DNA of 64,000 nt from positions 7,634,869-7,698,868 of the forward strand of contig NZ_CP030287.1 in the NCBI RefSeq assembly GCF_003287935.1, read 5' to 3'. Shown one piece after another: positions 45,865-55,091 of the stretch. This DNA comes from Streptomyces sp. ICC1 (lineage in GTDB: Bacteria; Actinomycetota; Actinomycetes; Streptomycetales; Streptomycetaceae). Numbering within the stretch: position 1 is the first letter of the stretch; each line of letters starts with the position of its first letter. Under the pieces are notes generated by a model. That model saw nothing but the letters and a program-made list of their open reading frames with translations. It was not told where the DNA came from and did not search any database. The position numbers and the translations under genes are program-made.

Positions 45865-46866
45865 CTACGCCCTCGACGCGGCCTCGTCGGCCAGGGCCGT
45901 CAGGTCCTCGACGGACATCGCACCCGGCGGGAGGCCCTCGCGGGCGAAGATGTTCGCGGCGCGCCGGAGCGTGTCGTTGACCGGCGTCGCCACCCCGTGC
46001 AGCCGCCCCAGCAGGACGACCTCCCCGTTGAGGTAGTCGGCCTCCACCGAGCCCGTGCCCCGGGCCAGGCTCTGCCAGGACGACCCTCCCCGCACCCCGG
46101 CCGGCTGCTCCACCCTGCCGTCGCGGGCCGCCGCCTGCTCGGCGTCGGAGGCGTAGGCGATCCCGGCGGCCTCGAAGGCGGCCTTCGCCTCGCGGACCGC
46201 CCGCAGCAGCAGCGCGGCCTTCGCCGGCTCCGGCTCGGGACCGGTGGTCGCCTGGATCGCGTTGCCCAGGTTGCCCAGCAGCTTGGCGTGCTTCCACCGC
46301 ATGACGTCCTCGGCGACCGGCGCCCCGAACCCGGCCTTCTCCAGGTCGGCGGCGATCCGCCGGGCCCGCCCGTCCGCGCCGCCGGCGGCCTTGCCGATGT
46401 GCAGGATCCCGGTCAGCGGCGCGCACAGCGCGGAGACCACCCCGGGCTCCAGGAACGTCGCCGGCAGCCACACGCAGACCCCGTACACGCGGGCGAAGCG
46501 CCGCAGGGCGAGGCGCTCGCTCTCGACGCCGTTCTGCGCGCACAGCACCGGCAGCCGCTGGGCCGCCGTCCCGCCGCCCGCGACCTCCGCATCGCCCCAG
46601 GCGTCGAGCGCGGCGAGCGCGTCCTGGGTCTTGACCGTCAGCAACAGCACGTCGTCCGGGCGCAGTTCGCCGAGCTCGGCCGGGCCGGCGACCACGGGCA
46701 GCCGGTGCACGCGCTCCCCGTCCGCCGTGGTGAGCCGCAGCCCGTCGGCCCGCAGGGCCTCCGCGTGGGCGCCGCGCGCGACGAGGACGACCTCGCCGCC
46801 CGCTTCCGCGAGCCGTCCGCCGATGGTCGCGCCGATCGCCCCGGCGCCGATGATGATGTAACGCAT
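45865..46866 (-). CDS. 2-Dehydropantoate 2-reductase-family oxidoreductase
   Basis: This 333-residue NADPH-dependent enzyme starts with MRYIIIGAGAIGATIGGRLA (dinucleotide-binding GxGxxG). It has the conserved lysine-containing helix RWKHAKLLGNLGNA and a C-terminal helical domain with SSWQSLARGTGSVEADYLNG. The family reduces ketopantoate to pantoate for coenzyme A, but Streptomyces encode several paralogues with unknown substrates, so no gene symbol is given. ATG 46866 gives the standard start; a longer frame adds six residues. It is divergent from the aldo/keto reductase, 44 bases apart. Confidence 0.87.
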   Translation of the reverse strand: MRYIIIGAGAIGATIGGRLAEAGGEVVLVARGAHAEALRADGLRLTTADGERVHRLPVVAGPAELGELRPDDVLLLTVKTQDALAALDAWGDAEVAGGGTAAQRLPVLCAQNGVESERLALRRFARVYGVCVWLPATFLEPGVVSALCAPLTGILHIGKAAGGADGRARRIAADLEKAGFGAPVAEDVMRWKHAKLLGNLGNAIQATTGPEPEPAKAALLLRAVREAKAAFEAAGIAYASDAEQAAARDGRVEQPAGVRGGSSWQSLARGTGSVEADYLNGEVVLLGRLHGVATPVNDTLRRAANIFAREGLPPGAMSVEDLTALADEAASRA

Positions 46867-46910
46867 TCCCCGAGCCTGGCACATCCCGGCTCCTGGGCTA
46901 CCGTCGGGCC

Positions 46911-47768
46911 ATGTCTGTTCATGCGGATGCGACGTTCCTCCTCGGTGGCGACCTGCCCGTACGCCGCCTCGGTCTCGGGACGGGCGGGCTGGTCGGCGAC
47001 GGCTACTGGGGCCCGCGGGCGGGCCGCGCCGAGGCCCGTGCGCTGCTGCGCGCGGCGGTCGAGCGCGGGGTCACCCTGATCGACACCGCCGACAACTACG
47101 GCCCCCACCTGGCCGAGGAGCTGGTCGCCGAGGCCCTGCACCCGTACGGGGAGCGGCTGGTGGTCTCCACCAAGGGCGGGGTGGTGCGCACCGGCCCGGA
47201 CCAGTGGCACCCCGCGGGCCGGCCCGAGCAGTTGCGGGCGATGTGCGAGGCGAGCCTGGCCAGGCTCCGGCTGGACCGGATCGACCTGTACCAGCTGCAC
47301 CGCTTCGACCCGGCCGTCCCGGCGGCGGAGCAGCTGGGGACGCTGGCCGAGCTCCGGGCGGAGGGGAAGATCCGCCACATCGGGCTGAACACGGTGACGG
47401 CGGACCGGCTGCGGGAGGCGCTGGAGACCGTCCCGGTGGCCTCGGTGCAGAACCCGTACAACCTGCTGGACCGCTCCTCGGCGGAGCTCCTCGCACTGTG
47501 CGAGGAGCGCGGGATCGCCTTCCTGCCGTACTACCCGCTGGGCAGCGGCGCCCTGACCCGCGAGAGCGCGGCCGCGCTGACGACGGTCGCCGCCGAGCAC
47601 GGCGCGTCCACCGGCCAGATCGCCCTGGCCTGGCTGCTGCACCACTCCCCCGTGCTGTGCCCCACGCCGGGCACGGGCTCCCCGGACCACCTGGCGGAGA
47701 ACCTGGACGCGGCGACGGTCCGCCTGACCCCGCGCGAGGTGGCCCTGCTGGACGCCCTGACGGGCTGA
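46911..47768 (+). CDS. Aldo/keto reductase
   Basis: This 285-residue TIM-barrel NADPH oxidoreductase has the catalytic tetrad: Asp and Tyr in LIDTADNYGPH, Lys in VVSTKGGVV and His in DLYQLHRFDP. Cofactor-binding segments near the C-terminus (LPYYPLGSGALT and PTPGTGSPDHLAENL) are normal. The substrate is unknown; such enzymes reduce a range of aldehydes and ketones. It is divergent from the ketopantoate-reductase-like gene, so the two may share regulation. Confidence 0.92.
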   Translation: MSVHADATFLLGGDLPVRRLGLGTGGLVGDGYWGPRAGRAEARALLRAAVERGVTLIDTADNYGPHLAEELVAEALHPYGERLVVSTKGGVVRTGPDQWHPAGRPEQLRAMCEASLARLRLDRIDLYQLHRFDPAVPAAEQLGTLAELRAEGKIRHIGLNTVTADRLREALETVPVASVQNPYNLLDRSSAELLALCEERGIAFLPYYPLGSGALTRESAAALTTVAAEHGASTGQIALAWLLHHSPVLCPTPGTGSPDHLAENLDAATVRLTPREVALLDALTG

Positions 47769-47796
47769 GCGGACCCGGGCACGGCGGCCGGCGCAC

Positions 47797-48306
47797 TCAC
47801 CAGTAGGCCGTCGCGTCCCAGGGCTCGAAGAGCGCGAACTCGACCGGGTCGTCGTCCCGGTCGAGGCCGGGCAGCCCCTCGGTCTCGAACCGGCCGCGCT
47901 GCCAGGCGAGCAGGGTGTCGACGAGCCCGTACGGCAGCGGCGGCCCCTGCGGGGCGTGCCGGGGCCAGACGACGAGCGGCCAGGCGTCCGGGTCGGGGCC
48001 CTCGGTGAGCCAGCCGAGCACGTCCGCGTCGTTCGAGGTCGCGAAGGCCAGCAGCCCGCCGGGCTCCGGCCACACCGGGAAGGGGTCCTCGGCCCGCCAT
48101 CCGCCGATGGCCCCCCGGTAGGCCTCGGCGTTCTGCTCCGCGAGCCGCCGGAATCCGCCGTCGGTGCGCAGCGGGGTGTGGAAGCGCAGCCAGTCGCCCC
48201 AGCAGCCGGCGCCGTACCGGTCCATGAGGGCCACGTACTCGGCGGGGAGGCGGGTGCCGAGCTCCTCGAAGAGCCGCTCCCAGGTGCCGCCCCCGAGGTA
48301 CGGGCC
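47797..48306 (-). CDS. SMI1/KNR4 (SUKH)-family protein, 5' end lost at adapter sequence
   Basis: About 170 residues are readable: LFEELGTRLPAEYVALMDRY, the start of a SUKH domain, then GCWGDWLRFHTP, a WPEPGGLLAFATSNDAD strand pair and FEPWDATAYW at the end. SUKH proteins are often immunity proteins or polymorphic-toxin partners, and in Streptomyces many stand alone. Upstream of residue G-G-T-W the frame runs into adapter-like sequence at 48,306, so the native start codon is not in the window. The stop is TGA at 47797. Confidence 0.72.
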   Translation of the reverse strand, partial: GPYLGGGTWERLFEELGTRLPAEYVALMDRYGAGCWGDWLRFHTPLRTDGGFRRLAEQNAEAYRGAIGGWRAEDPFPVWPEPGGLLAFATSNDADVLGWLTEGPDPDAWPLVVWPRHAPQGPPLPYGLVDTLLAWQRGRFETEGLPGLDRDDDPVEFALFEPWDATAYW

Positions 48307-48337
48307 GTCTCTTATACACATCCGAAGCTGCCGACGC
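48305..48337. other. Nextera/Tn5 adapter-like sequence inside the assembly
   Basis: GTCTCTTATACACATC (48307-48322) is identical to the Tn5 mosaic end used in Nextera libraries, and the next 15 bases (CGAAGCTGCCGACGC) match 12 of 15 positions of the adapter continuation TGACGCTGCCGACGA. The translated frames give SYTH.KLPT and MCIRD, known marks of this contaminant in databases. The flanking genes are both cut or altered here, so the join is suspect. Confidence 0.85.
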
Positions 48338-48388
48338 ACCAGAGCACCGATGTCCCCATCCTTGCCCTGGTCCAGAGCAGCCAGGTCC

Positions 48389-50083
48389 GTGTCCGCGTCC
48401 GTGTCCGCGTCCGACCCGTCCCCGGCCGGCCCGCCCGCCGCCCGCCGCCGCTCCGCGCGCGGCCGGTACGCGCTCCCCGTCGCGGCGCTGGCCGCCCTCA
48501 GCCTGGTCACCGCATGCTCCGGCCCGCCCAAGGCGGGCGGCGGGACCACGTCGGACGCCGGCTTCAAGCTCTCCGCGGGCACTCCGGCCGCCGCGGGCGA
48601 GCTGGACTCCTTCACCTGGGCCCTGTACGCGGAACCCCCGACGCTGGACTACATCTCGGCCTTCGACTACCCGCAGAACACGATCCTGTCGAACGTCTGC
48701 GAGAGCCTGATGCGGTGGACCCCGCAGCTCACCATGGCTCCGGGTCTGGCCGAGAAGGCCTCCAACCCCACCCCCCTGACGTGGGTCTACGATCTGCGCG
48801 CGGGCGTGCGCTTCCACGACGGCGGCACGATGACCCCCGAGGACGTCGTCTACAGCCTCGGCCGTCAGATGGACCCGGCGAACGGGGCGGCCTGGAACAG
48901 CAACTTCTCCAACGTCGAGTCCGTCACCAAGACCGGCCCGCTCCAGGTGACCGTCTCGCTGAAGCAGCCCGACTCGCAGTTCCCGCAGTACATGGCGACG
49001 GCGGCCGGCGTGGTCGCCTCCGAGGCCGGCGTGGAGAAGGCCGGCGAGGACTACGGCACCGCCGGCAGCCTCGACTGCACCGGCCCCTTCTCGCTGGGCA
49101 GCTGGAACAAGGGCCAGTCCATCGAGCTCAAGCGCTTCGACGGCTACTGGGGCCCCAAGGCCAAGTCCGCGAAGGCCGTCTTCACCTTCCTCACCGACCC
49201 CTCGGCCCGTACCAACGCCATGCTGAGCGGCGAGGCGGACGGCGGGTACCTGATCCCCACCGAGAGCTACTCCCGGCTGAGCAACAGCGGCACGGGCAAG
49301 CTCTACTTCGGCGAGGGCCTCAGCACCGTCAACGTCAACGTGACCAGCATGAAGGGCGCGCTCGGCGACGTCCGCGTCCGCCGGGCACTGTCCCTGGCCC
49401 TGGACCGGCGCGGCTTCGTCAAGGCGGGCCTGGGCGGCGCGGGCACCGTCACCACCTCGCTCACCACCAAGGCCGCCTGGGCCGAGGCTCCCGAGGACGT
49501 CCGCAAGGCCGCCTTCGACGGGCTCCCCTCGCCCGAGCAGAACATCGAGGCCGCCAAGCGGATGATCGAGGAGGCGGGGGCCACCGGGAAGACGGTGACC
49601 ATCGCCACCAGCTCGATCGGCCAGGACGTCTCGCTGCTGGCCACCGCCGTCCAGGACGCCGGCACCAAGATCGGGCTGAAGGTCGTGCTGAAGACCATCG
49701 CCCCCAACGCCTTCACCTCGCTGTTCACCGATCCCGCGGCGCGCGAGGGCCTCGACATGTTCCCGGAGACGTACTACGACTCCATCACCGACCCGATGGA
49801 CCTGCTGAGCAACTTCCAGACCGGGGCCTACCAGAACTACGCCGGCTACAGCGACGAGGCGTACGACGCGCTGAACGACAAGGCCCGGGCCGAGTACGAC
49901 CCCGCCAAGCGCTTCGCGACCGCCGCCGAAATGCAGAAGAAGGCCGCCGACCAGGTGCTGTGGATCCCGGTCGCCGAGTGGCCGACCGCCGTCTTCCTGA
50001 ACAAGCGGATCACGGGCGCGCCCACCACCATCTCCTACCTCTACCACCCGTGGGCGGCGGACGTCGGGGCGGCCGCGAAATGA
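48389..50083 (+). CDS. Peptide/nickel-type ABC transporter substrate-binding lipoprotein
   Basis: This is a family 5 (DppA/OppA-like) solute-binding lipoprotein of about 564 residues. Lipobox LVTAC is followed by a Gly/Ser linker, then TFTWALYAEPPTLDYI-type start and RAGVRFHDGGTMTPEDVVYS, the family signature. The C-terminal part holds YAGYSDEAYDAL and VLWIPVAEWP. It captures oligopeptides or related solutes for the permeases downstream. Start uncertain: GTG 48389 or 48401, and bases upstream adjoin adapter-like sequence, so the true N-terminus may differ. The stop overlaps the next ATG. Confidence 0.85.
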   Translation: MSASVSASDPSPAGPPAARRRSARGRYALPVAALAALSLVTACSGPPKAGGGTTSDAGFKLSAGTPAAAGELDSFTWALYAEPPTLDYISAFDYPQNTILSNVCESLMRWTPQLTMAPGLAEKASNPTPLTWVYDLRAGVRFHDGGTMTPEDVVYSLGRQMDPANGAAWNSNFSNVESVTKTGPLQVTVSLKQPDSQFPQYMATAAGVVASEAGVEKAGEDYGTAGSLDCTGPFSLGSWNKGQSIELKRFDGYWGPKAKSAKAVFTFLTDPSARTNAMLSGEADGGYLIPTESYSRLSNSGTGKLYFGEGLSTVNVNVTSMKGALGDVRVRRALSLALDRRGFVKAGLGGAGTVTTSLTTKAAWAEAPEDVRKAAFDGLPSPEQNIEAAKRMIEEAGATGKTVTIATSSIGQDVSLLATAVQDAGTKIGLKVVLKTIAPNAFTSLFTDPAAREGLDMFPETYYDSITDPMDLLSNFQTGAYQNYAGYSDEAYDALNDKARAEYDPAKRFATAAEMQKKAADQVLWIPVAEWPTAVFLNKRITGAPTTISYLYHPWAADVGAAAK

Positions 50084-51039
50084 GCTTCCTGCGCTTCGCC
50101 GCACGCCGGCTGGCCGAAATGGCGGCCACCCTGCTCGGCGCCTCCTTCGTGATCTTCGGCGCCCTGTACCTGGCCCCCGGCAACCCGGCGAGCTTCCTCC
50201 TCGGGGGCCGCTCCGCCTCCCCGGAGGCCCTGCAGGCGATCAACGAGCACTACCACCTGGACGACCCGTTCGCGGAGCGGTACCTGCACTGGCTCGGGCA
50301 GGTCGTCCAGGGCGACTTCGGCCGCTCGATCACCTACCGCACCGACGTGTCGCGGCTGCTGGCGGACCGCCTGCCCAACACCCTGATGCTGATCTCGATG
50401 GCGCTCGTACTGGTCCTCGTGTTCGGGCTGATCCTGGGCTGGACCGGCGCGGTCCGCGGCGGGAGCACCGACTCGGCGATCCTGGTGACGACCACCTTCG
50501 CCATCGGCACCCCGTCGTTCGTCGCCGCCGTCCTGCTGCAGGGCCTGTTCGCGGTGCGGCTGCACTGGTTCCCCACCGGGGGAACCGGCGACGGGTTCGG
50601 GCAGATGCTGTGGCACCTGACCCTGCCGGCCGTCGCGCTGGCGCTCTACCTGATCGGCATGCTCGCCCGCGTCACGCGCGCCGCGATGCTCGACGTCCTG
50701 GGCCAGGAGCACGTCACGGTCGCCCGGAGCCGGGGGGTCCGCGACAGCCTGGTCATCCGGCGCCACGTGTTCCGCAACGCCCTGGGCACCGTGCTCACCA
50801 CCGGCGGGCTCATCGTCTCCACCCTGCTCGTCTGCACCGTCCTGGTGGAATCGGCGTTCAGCGTGGGCGGCATCGGCCAGCTCCTCGAACTGTCCACCAC
50901 CACCAAGGACTTCCCCACCGTGCAGGCCATCTCCCTCATCATGGTCGCGCTGTTCATGACGGTGAACCTCGTCGTGGACCTGCTCCACCCGCTGGTCGAC
51001 CCCCGGGTCTCCCTCGACCCCTCGAAGAAGGCCGCGTGA
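50080..51039 (+). CDS. Peptide ABC transporter permease (DppB-type)
   Basis: This is a 319-residue permease with six membrane helices. Typical elements are the N-terminal RLAEMAATLLGASFVIFGAL, the periplasmic HLDDPFAERYLHWLGQVVQG and the EAA loop ending TVARSRGVRDSLVIRRHVFR. It forms half of the transmembrane channel with the DppC-type subunit encoded next. ATG 50080 overlaps the binding-protein stop; its own stop overlaps the next GTG. Confidence 0.92.
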   Translation: MSFLRFAARRLAEMAATLLGASFVIFGALYLAPGNPASFLLGGRSASPEALQAINEHYHLDDPFAERYLHWLGQVVQGDFGRSITYRTDVSRLLADRLPNTLMLISMALVLVLVFGLILGWTGAVRGGSTDSAILVTTTFAIGTPSFVAAVLLQGLFAVRLHWFPTGGTGDGFGQMLWHLTLPAVALALYLIGMLARVTRAAMLDVLGQEHVTVARSRGVRDSLVIRRHVFRNALGTVLTTGGLIVSTLLVCTVLVESAFSVGGIGQLLELSTTTKDFPTVQAISLIMVALFMTVNLVVDLLHPLVDPRVSLDPSKKAA

Positions 51040-51890
51040 GTGCCGTCCTGGTGCGCCGGCCGGGCCTCTCCCGGTTCCGGACCACTCGCGCCCCCCTCTC
51101 CGTGCTCTGCGCCGGGTTCGTCGCCGTCGTCGTCCTCGTCGCGGTGCTCGCCCCCTGGATCACCCCCTACGATCCCAACACCGCCGACCTGGGCAACGCC
51201 CTCGCGGGCCCTTCCGCCGACCACCTCCTCGGGGTCGACGCCTCCGGCCGCGACACGCTGTCGCGGCTGATCCTGGGAGCCCGCACCTCCCTCCTCGGCC
51301 CGCTCGGCGTGGTCGCCTTCTCCACCGCGGCCGGCGTGGCCATCGGCACCGCCGCCGCGTGGCGGGGCGGCTGGCTTGACTCGGTCCTGTCCCGCAGCAC
51401 CGAGCTGGTCTTCGCCTTCCCCGGCATGCTGCTCGCCATCCTGATCGTCTCGGTGTACGGCGAGGGGCTGCTCGCCCCCGTCATCGCCCTGGCCATCGCC
51501 TACCTGCCCTACGTCAGTCGGCTCACCCGCTCCCTCGTCCTGGCCGAACGCTCCCGCCCGTACGTGGAGGCCTACCGGGTGCAGGGCCACTCGGGGGCGC
51601 AGATCTGCCTGCGCCACGTCATCCCCGCCGTCATGCCCGTCGTCCTGGCCCAGTCCACGATCAACTTCGGCTACGCCCTGATCGACCTGGCCGGGCTCTC
51701 CTTCCTCGGGCTGGGCGTACCGGCCCTGACCCCCGACTGGGGCCGCATGGTCTTCGACGGCAACGCCGCCATCCAGGCCGGGTACCCGCTCTCGGCGGTC
51801 GTGCCGTGTGTGGCCATCGTGCTGACCGTGGTCGCCTTCAACGTCGTCGGCGAGCGCTGGGCCGACAAGGTAGCCAGGAGGACCCCATGA
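51036..51890 (+). CDS. Peptide ABC transporter permease (DppC-type)
   Basis: This is a 284-residue permease with six helices. LLGVDASGRDTLSRLILGAR is the hallmark of the DppC/OppC group, and the EAA loop is in YVEAYRVQGHSGAQICLRHV. It pairs with the DppB-type subunit. GTG 51036 overlaps the previous stop and its own TGA overlaps the ATG of the first ATPase gene, so all five genes are translationally coupled. Confidence 0.92.
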   Translation: MSAVLVRRPGLSRFRTTRAPLSVLCAGFVAVVVLVAVLAPWITPYDPNTADLGNALAGPSADHLLGVDASGRDTLSRLILGARTSLLGPLGVVAFSTAAGVAIGTAAAWRGGWLDSVLSRSTELVFAFPGMLLAILIVSVYGEGLLAPVIALAIAYLPYVSRLTRSLVLAERSRPYVEAYRVQGHSGAQICLRHVIPAVMPVVLAQSTINFGYALIDLAGLSFLGLGVPALTPDWGRMVFDGNAAIQAGYPLSAVVPCVAIVLTVVAFNVVGERWADKVARRTP

Positions 51891-52933
51891 GCCCGGTGCA
51901 CACCCTTGAGATCCAGGGGCTGCGGCTGCGCCTGCCGGACACCGCCCGGCCCGTCCTGGACGGGGTCGACCTCGCCGTCGGCCCCCGCGAGACGGTCGCG
52001 CTGGTCGGCGAGTCCGGATCCGGCAAGAGCCTCACCTCGCGGAGCGTGCTGGGGCTGCTGCCCGGGGGCGCCCGGGCGGAGGGCCGGGTGCGGGTGGTCG
52101 GCGATGACGTGCTGACGATGACGCCCGCGCAGCTGCGGGTGCTGCGGACCGGCACGGCGGCCATGATCTTCCAGGATCCCCGGGCGGCCGTGAACCCGAT
52201 GCGCCGCGTCGGCGACTTCCTCACCGAGAGCCTGCGGCTGAACGCCAAGGCGTCCAAGGCGACCGCCGAGGAGCGGGCGGTGGAGATGCTGGAGGCCGTC
52301 GGCCTCACGGCGGGGGCGCTGCGCAAGTATCCCGGCCAGTTGTCCGGCGGGATGCTGCAACGGGTCGTGATCGCGGCCGCGTTGATGGGCGATCCCGCCC
52401 TGATCCTCGCCGACGAGCCCACCACGGCTCTGGACGTCACCACCCAGGCCGAGGTGGTCGCCCTCCTCGGTGATCTGCGCGAACGCTTCGGCACCGGGCT
52501 GCTGTTCGTCACGCACGACCTCGGACTCGCCGCCGCGATCAGCGACCGCGTGTACGTGATGTACGCGGGCCGGATCGTGGAAACGGGCCCGGCCGACGAG
52601 CTGTTCACCCGGCCCCGCCACCCGTACACGGTGGCGCTGCTGGACTCCACCCCGCGCCTGGACGGGCCGCGGGGGCGGCTCGCCGCCATCGACGGCCGGC
52701 CCCCGGGCCTGCGCGAGGAGCTCACCGGTTGCCCCTTCGCGGCGCGCTGCGCGTTCGCCACCGACGTGTGCACGCGCGAGGCACCGGAGCTCCTCCCGGT
52801 CGCCGGCGAGCCGGGCCGGCTGACCTCCTGCCACCACGGCGACCTGGTCGCGCGGGCTGAACGGGACCGCGCGGAGCGTACGGAGCGTACGGACGGCACG
52901 GAAGGTACGGAACGGAAGGAACTCCACTCATGA
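51887..52933 (+). CDS. Peptide ABC transporter ATPase (DppD-type)
   Basis: This is a 348-residue ABC ATPase: Walker A GESGSGKSLTSR, signature LSGGMLQRVVIAAAL, Walker B LILADEPTTALDV and H-loop FVTHDLGLA. The C-terminal oligopeptide/dipeptide extension carries the cysteine motif CPFAARCAFATDVC, found in this group and thought to bind a [4Fe-4S] cluster. The final 25 residues are a charged repeat (RTERTDGTEGTERKE). The stop overlaps the DppF-type ATG. Confidence 0.93.
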   Translation: MSPVHTLEIQGLRLRLPDTARPVLDGVDLAVGPRETVALVGESGSGKSLTSRSVLGLLPGGARAEGRVRVVGDDVLTMTPAQLRVLRTGTAAMIFQDPRAAVNPMRRVGDFLTESLRLNAKASKATAEERAVEMLEAVGLTAGALRKYPGQLSGGMLQRVVIAAALMGDPALILADEPTTALDVTTQAEVVALLGDLRERFGTGLLFVTHDLGLAAAISDRVYVMYAGRIVETGPADELFTRPRHPYTVALLDSTPRLDGPRGRLAAIDGRPPGLREELTGCPFAARCAFATDVCTREAPELLPVAGEPGRLTSCHHGDLVARAERDRAERTERTDGTEGTERKELHS

Positions 52934-53748
52934 CGACGACGACGGCGACCGCGGCGAAGACCGTCCTGGAAGTCGCGGGCCTGTACCGGTCCTTCGGCGG
53001 TGTCCGGGCCGTGGACGACGTGTCGTTCGTGCTGCCCGAGGGCGGCTCCCTGGGCATCGTCGGCGAATCGGGGTCGGGCAAGACGACCACCGCCCGCATC
53101 GTGGTAGGCCTGGAGCGCGCGGACACGGGCCGGGTCCTGATCCACGGCCGCGACCGGGGCGAGCACCGGCGCGGCAAGGCCGGGCGCCTGGAGCGGGCCC
53201 GGGAGATCCAGATGGTCTTCCAGGACCCCTTCCTGTCCCTGGACCCGCGCACCACGGTGGGCGGAGCGCTGTGGGAGACCCTGAAGCTGCACTTCCCCGG
53301 CACCGACCACACCCGCCGGATCACCGAACTGCTCGACCAGGTCGGCCTCGGGGCCCGCGAGGCCGACGCCCTGCCCCGACGGCTCTCGGGCGGGCAGCGC
53401 CAGCGCGTCGCGATCGCCCGGGCGCTGGCGGTCGAACCGTCCGTCCTCGTCCTGGACGAGGCGGTGGCCGCCCTGGACGTCTCGGTGCAGGCGCAGATCC
53501 TGAACCTGCTCTTCGACATCCGCGAACAGACCGGCATCGGCTACCTGTTCATCACCCACGACCTCGGCGTCGTCCGCTGTGTCACCGATGAAGTGATCGT
53601 CATGCGGAACGGCCGGATCGTGGAGGCGGGACCGACGGCACAGGTCCTCGCCGACCCCCAGCACCCTTACACGCGCCTGCTCCTGGAGTCCGTACCCCGC
53701 CCGGGGTGGGACCCGCGGGGCATCGCCGCCGCGCGCCGCGCCTTGTGA
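52930..53748 (+). CDS. Peptide ABC transporter ATPase (DppF-type)
   Basis: This is a 272-residue ABC ATPase: Walker A GESGSGKTTTAR, signature LSGGQRQRVAIARAL, Walker B VLVLDEAVAALDV (with Ala-Val where most have Pro-Thr/Val-Ser) and H-loop FITHDLGVV. It lacks the cysteine-rich C-terminal extension of its partner and is on the short side for DppF. It is the last gene of the operon; five-base-repeat-like low-complexity DNA follows. Confidence 0.92.
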   Translation: MTTTTATAAKTVLEVAGLYRSFGGVRAVDDVSFVLPEGGSLGIVGESGSGKTTTARIVVGLERADTGRVLIHGRDRGEHRRGKAGRLERAREIQMVFQDPFLSLDPRTTVGGALWETLKLHFPGTDHTRRITELLDQVGLGAREADALPRRLSGGQRQRVAIARALAVEPSVLVLDEAVAALDVSVQAQILNLLFDIREQTGIGYLFITHDLGVVRCVTDEVIVMRNGRIVEAGPTAQVLADPQHPYTRLLLESVPRPGWDPRGIAAARRAL

Positions 53749-53782
53749 GGGGGCCGTGGGCGCGGCGGCGCCCACGGCCGCC

Positions 53783-53822
53783 ACGCCAGCACGCCAGCAC
53801 GCCAGCACGCCAGTACGCCAGC
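53783..53822. repeat. Five tandem copies of an eight-base unit
   Basis: ACGCCAGC is repeated five times (fourth copy ACGCCAGT) between the ABC operon and the deiminase gene. It resembles the eight-base tandem repeats near 24.6 kb in period but not in sequence. Confidence 0.8.
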
Positions 53823-53869
53823 ACCTCAACGCATTCGACCGTCCACGCACGACTGATCGGAGAGCAGAG

Positions 53870-55015
53870 ATGAACGAGCACACCGTACGGACTCTGGACA
53901 GACGGGGTTTCCTGACCGCGGCGGGCGTCACCGCCGCCGGCGCCGCCATCGCGGCGGTCGGCGGGCAGGCCTTCGCGGCCGTCCGCCCGTCGGCTGCGGC
54001 CGCCGCCGGGAGCTTCGCCGTCCCGATCGACACCGTCCGGCACACCCGGACCTGGATGGCGTGGCCCGACAGCTCCGCCATCTGGGGCCGCCAGCTGGCC
54101 GGCGTACAGGCGAACATAGCCCTCATCGCGAAGACCATCGCGAAGTACGAGCCGGTCGTCATGTGTGCCAACTCCGCGAGCGTCTCCAAGGCCAGGAGCG
54201 CCTGCGGTTCGGCCGTCACCGTCATCAGCACGATCCCGGTCGACGACTGCTGGATGCGCGACAGCGGCCCGGTGTTCCGTACCAACGGGGCGGGCGGCCT
54301 GGACGCGGTCGGCCTGAACTTCAACGGCTGGGGCAACCAGCAGACCCACGCCAAGGACTCCCTGGTCGCCGGCCGGGTCGCCGCCTACGCCGGAGTGCCG
54401 TTCTCCACCGCGGGCTTCATCGGCGAGGGCGGCGCGGTGGAGACGGACGGCGCCGGCACCCTCATGGCCACCCGCAGCTCCCTCATCAACCCGGACCGCA
54501 ACCCGAGCCTCAGCCAGGCCCAGCTGGAAGCGGCCATGTGCGCCGCCTTCGGCGCCTCCAAGGTCGTCTGGTTCAAGGGCGTCCTCGGCCGGGACATCAC
54601 CGACGACCACGTCGACGCGACGTCCCGGTTCCTCTCGGAGGGCTCGGGCCTGGTGCAGTGGCCGCTCGCCAGCGACACGGACGCCTGGTCTAAGGACGCG
54701 CGCCAGCAGTTCCAGATCCTGTCCACCACCACCAACGCCCAGGGGCACCCGGTCGCGGTCACCAAGATCCAGGGCCCGAACTACGACAAGATCCGCTCCA
54801 CGAGCCCCGACTTCGTGGCCGCCTACGCCAACTACTACGTGTGCAACGGCGCGGTCATCTCCTCGCAGTTCGGTGACGCGAGCGCGGACGCCGCGGCCAG
54901 GGTCACCCTCCAGCGGGCCTTCCCGGGCCGGACCATCGAGCAGCTCAACACCGACAGCCTCGGCGCGGGCGGCGGCGGCATCCACTGCGTCACCCAGCAG
55001 CAGCCGGTCCCGTAA
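53870..55015 (+). CDS. Tat-exported agmatine deiminase/peptidylarginine deiminase-family enzyme
   Basis: This is a 381-residue protein with a twin-arginine signal (DRRGFLTAAGVTAAGAAIAA, cut near AFAA). The deiminase core follows: TWMAWPDSSAIW, DDCWMRDSGPVF, FIGEGGAVETDG, DDHVDATSRF and the nucleophile cysteine C373 in GGGGIHCVTQQQP. It hydrolyses the guanidine group of agmatine or peptidyl-arginine, here outside the cell. All catalytic residues I can place (Asp, Glu, His, Cys) are present. ATG 53870 follows GGAGAGCAGAG. Confidence 0.92.
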   Translation: MNEHTVRTLDRRGFLTAAGVTAAGAAIAAVGGQAFAAVRPSAAAAAGSFAVPIDTVRHTRTWMAWPDSSAIWGRQLAGVQANIALIAKTIAKYEPVVMCANSASVSKARSACGSAVTVISTIPVDDCWMRDSGPVFRTNGAGGLDAVGLNFNGWGNQQTHAKDSLVAGRVAAYAGVPFSTAGFIGEGGAVETDGAGTLMATRSSLINPDRNPSLSQAQLEAAMCAAFGASKVVWFKGVLGRDITDDHVDATSRFLSEGSGLVQWPLASDTDAWSKDARQQFQILSTTTNAQGHPVAVTKIQGPNYDKIRSTSPDFVAAYANYYVCNGAVISSQFGDASADAAARVTLQRAFPGRTIEQLNTDSLGAGGGGIHCVTQQQPVP

Positions 55016-55091
55016 CGGCGGGCCCCGCCCCGCCACCCGAGGACGGAGCCACCCGACCGCCGGGCCGCCAGGCCGCCGGACGGGAGAACGC

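Noticed and set aside
47531..50104. 857-codon minus-strand frame spanning the adapter
   Set aside because: It fuses antisense of the ABC binding protein with the frame next to the SUKH gene through adapter sequence, so it is artefactual.
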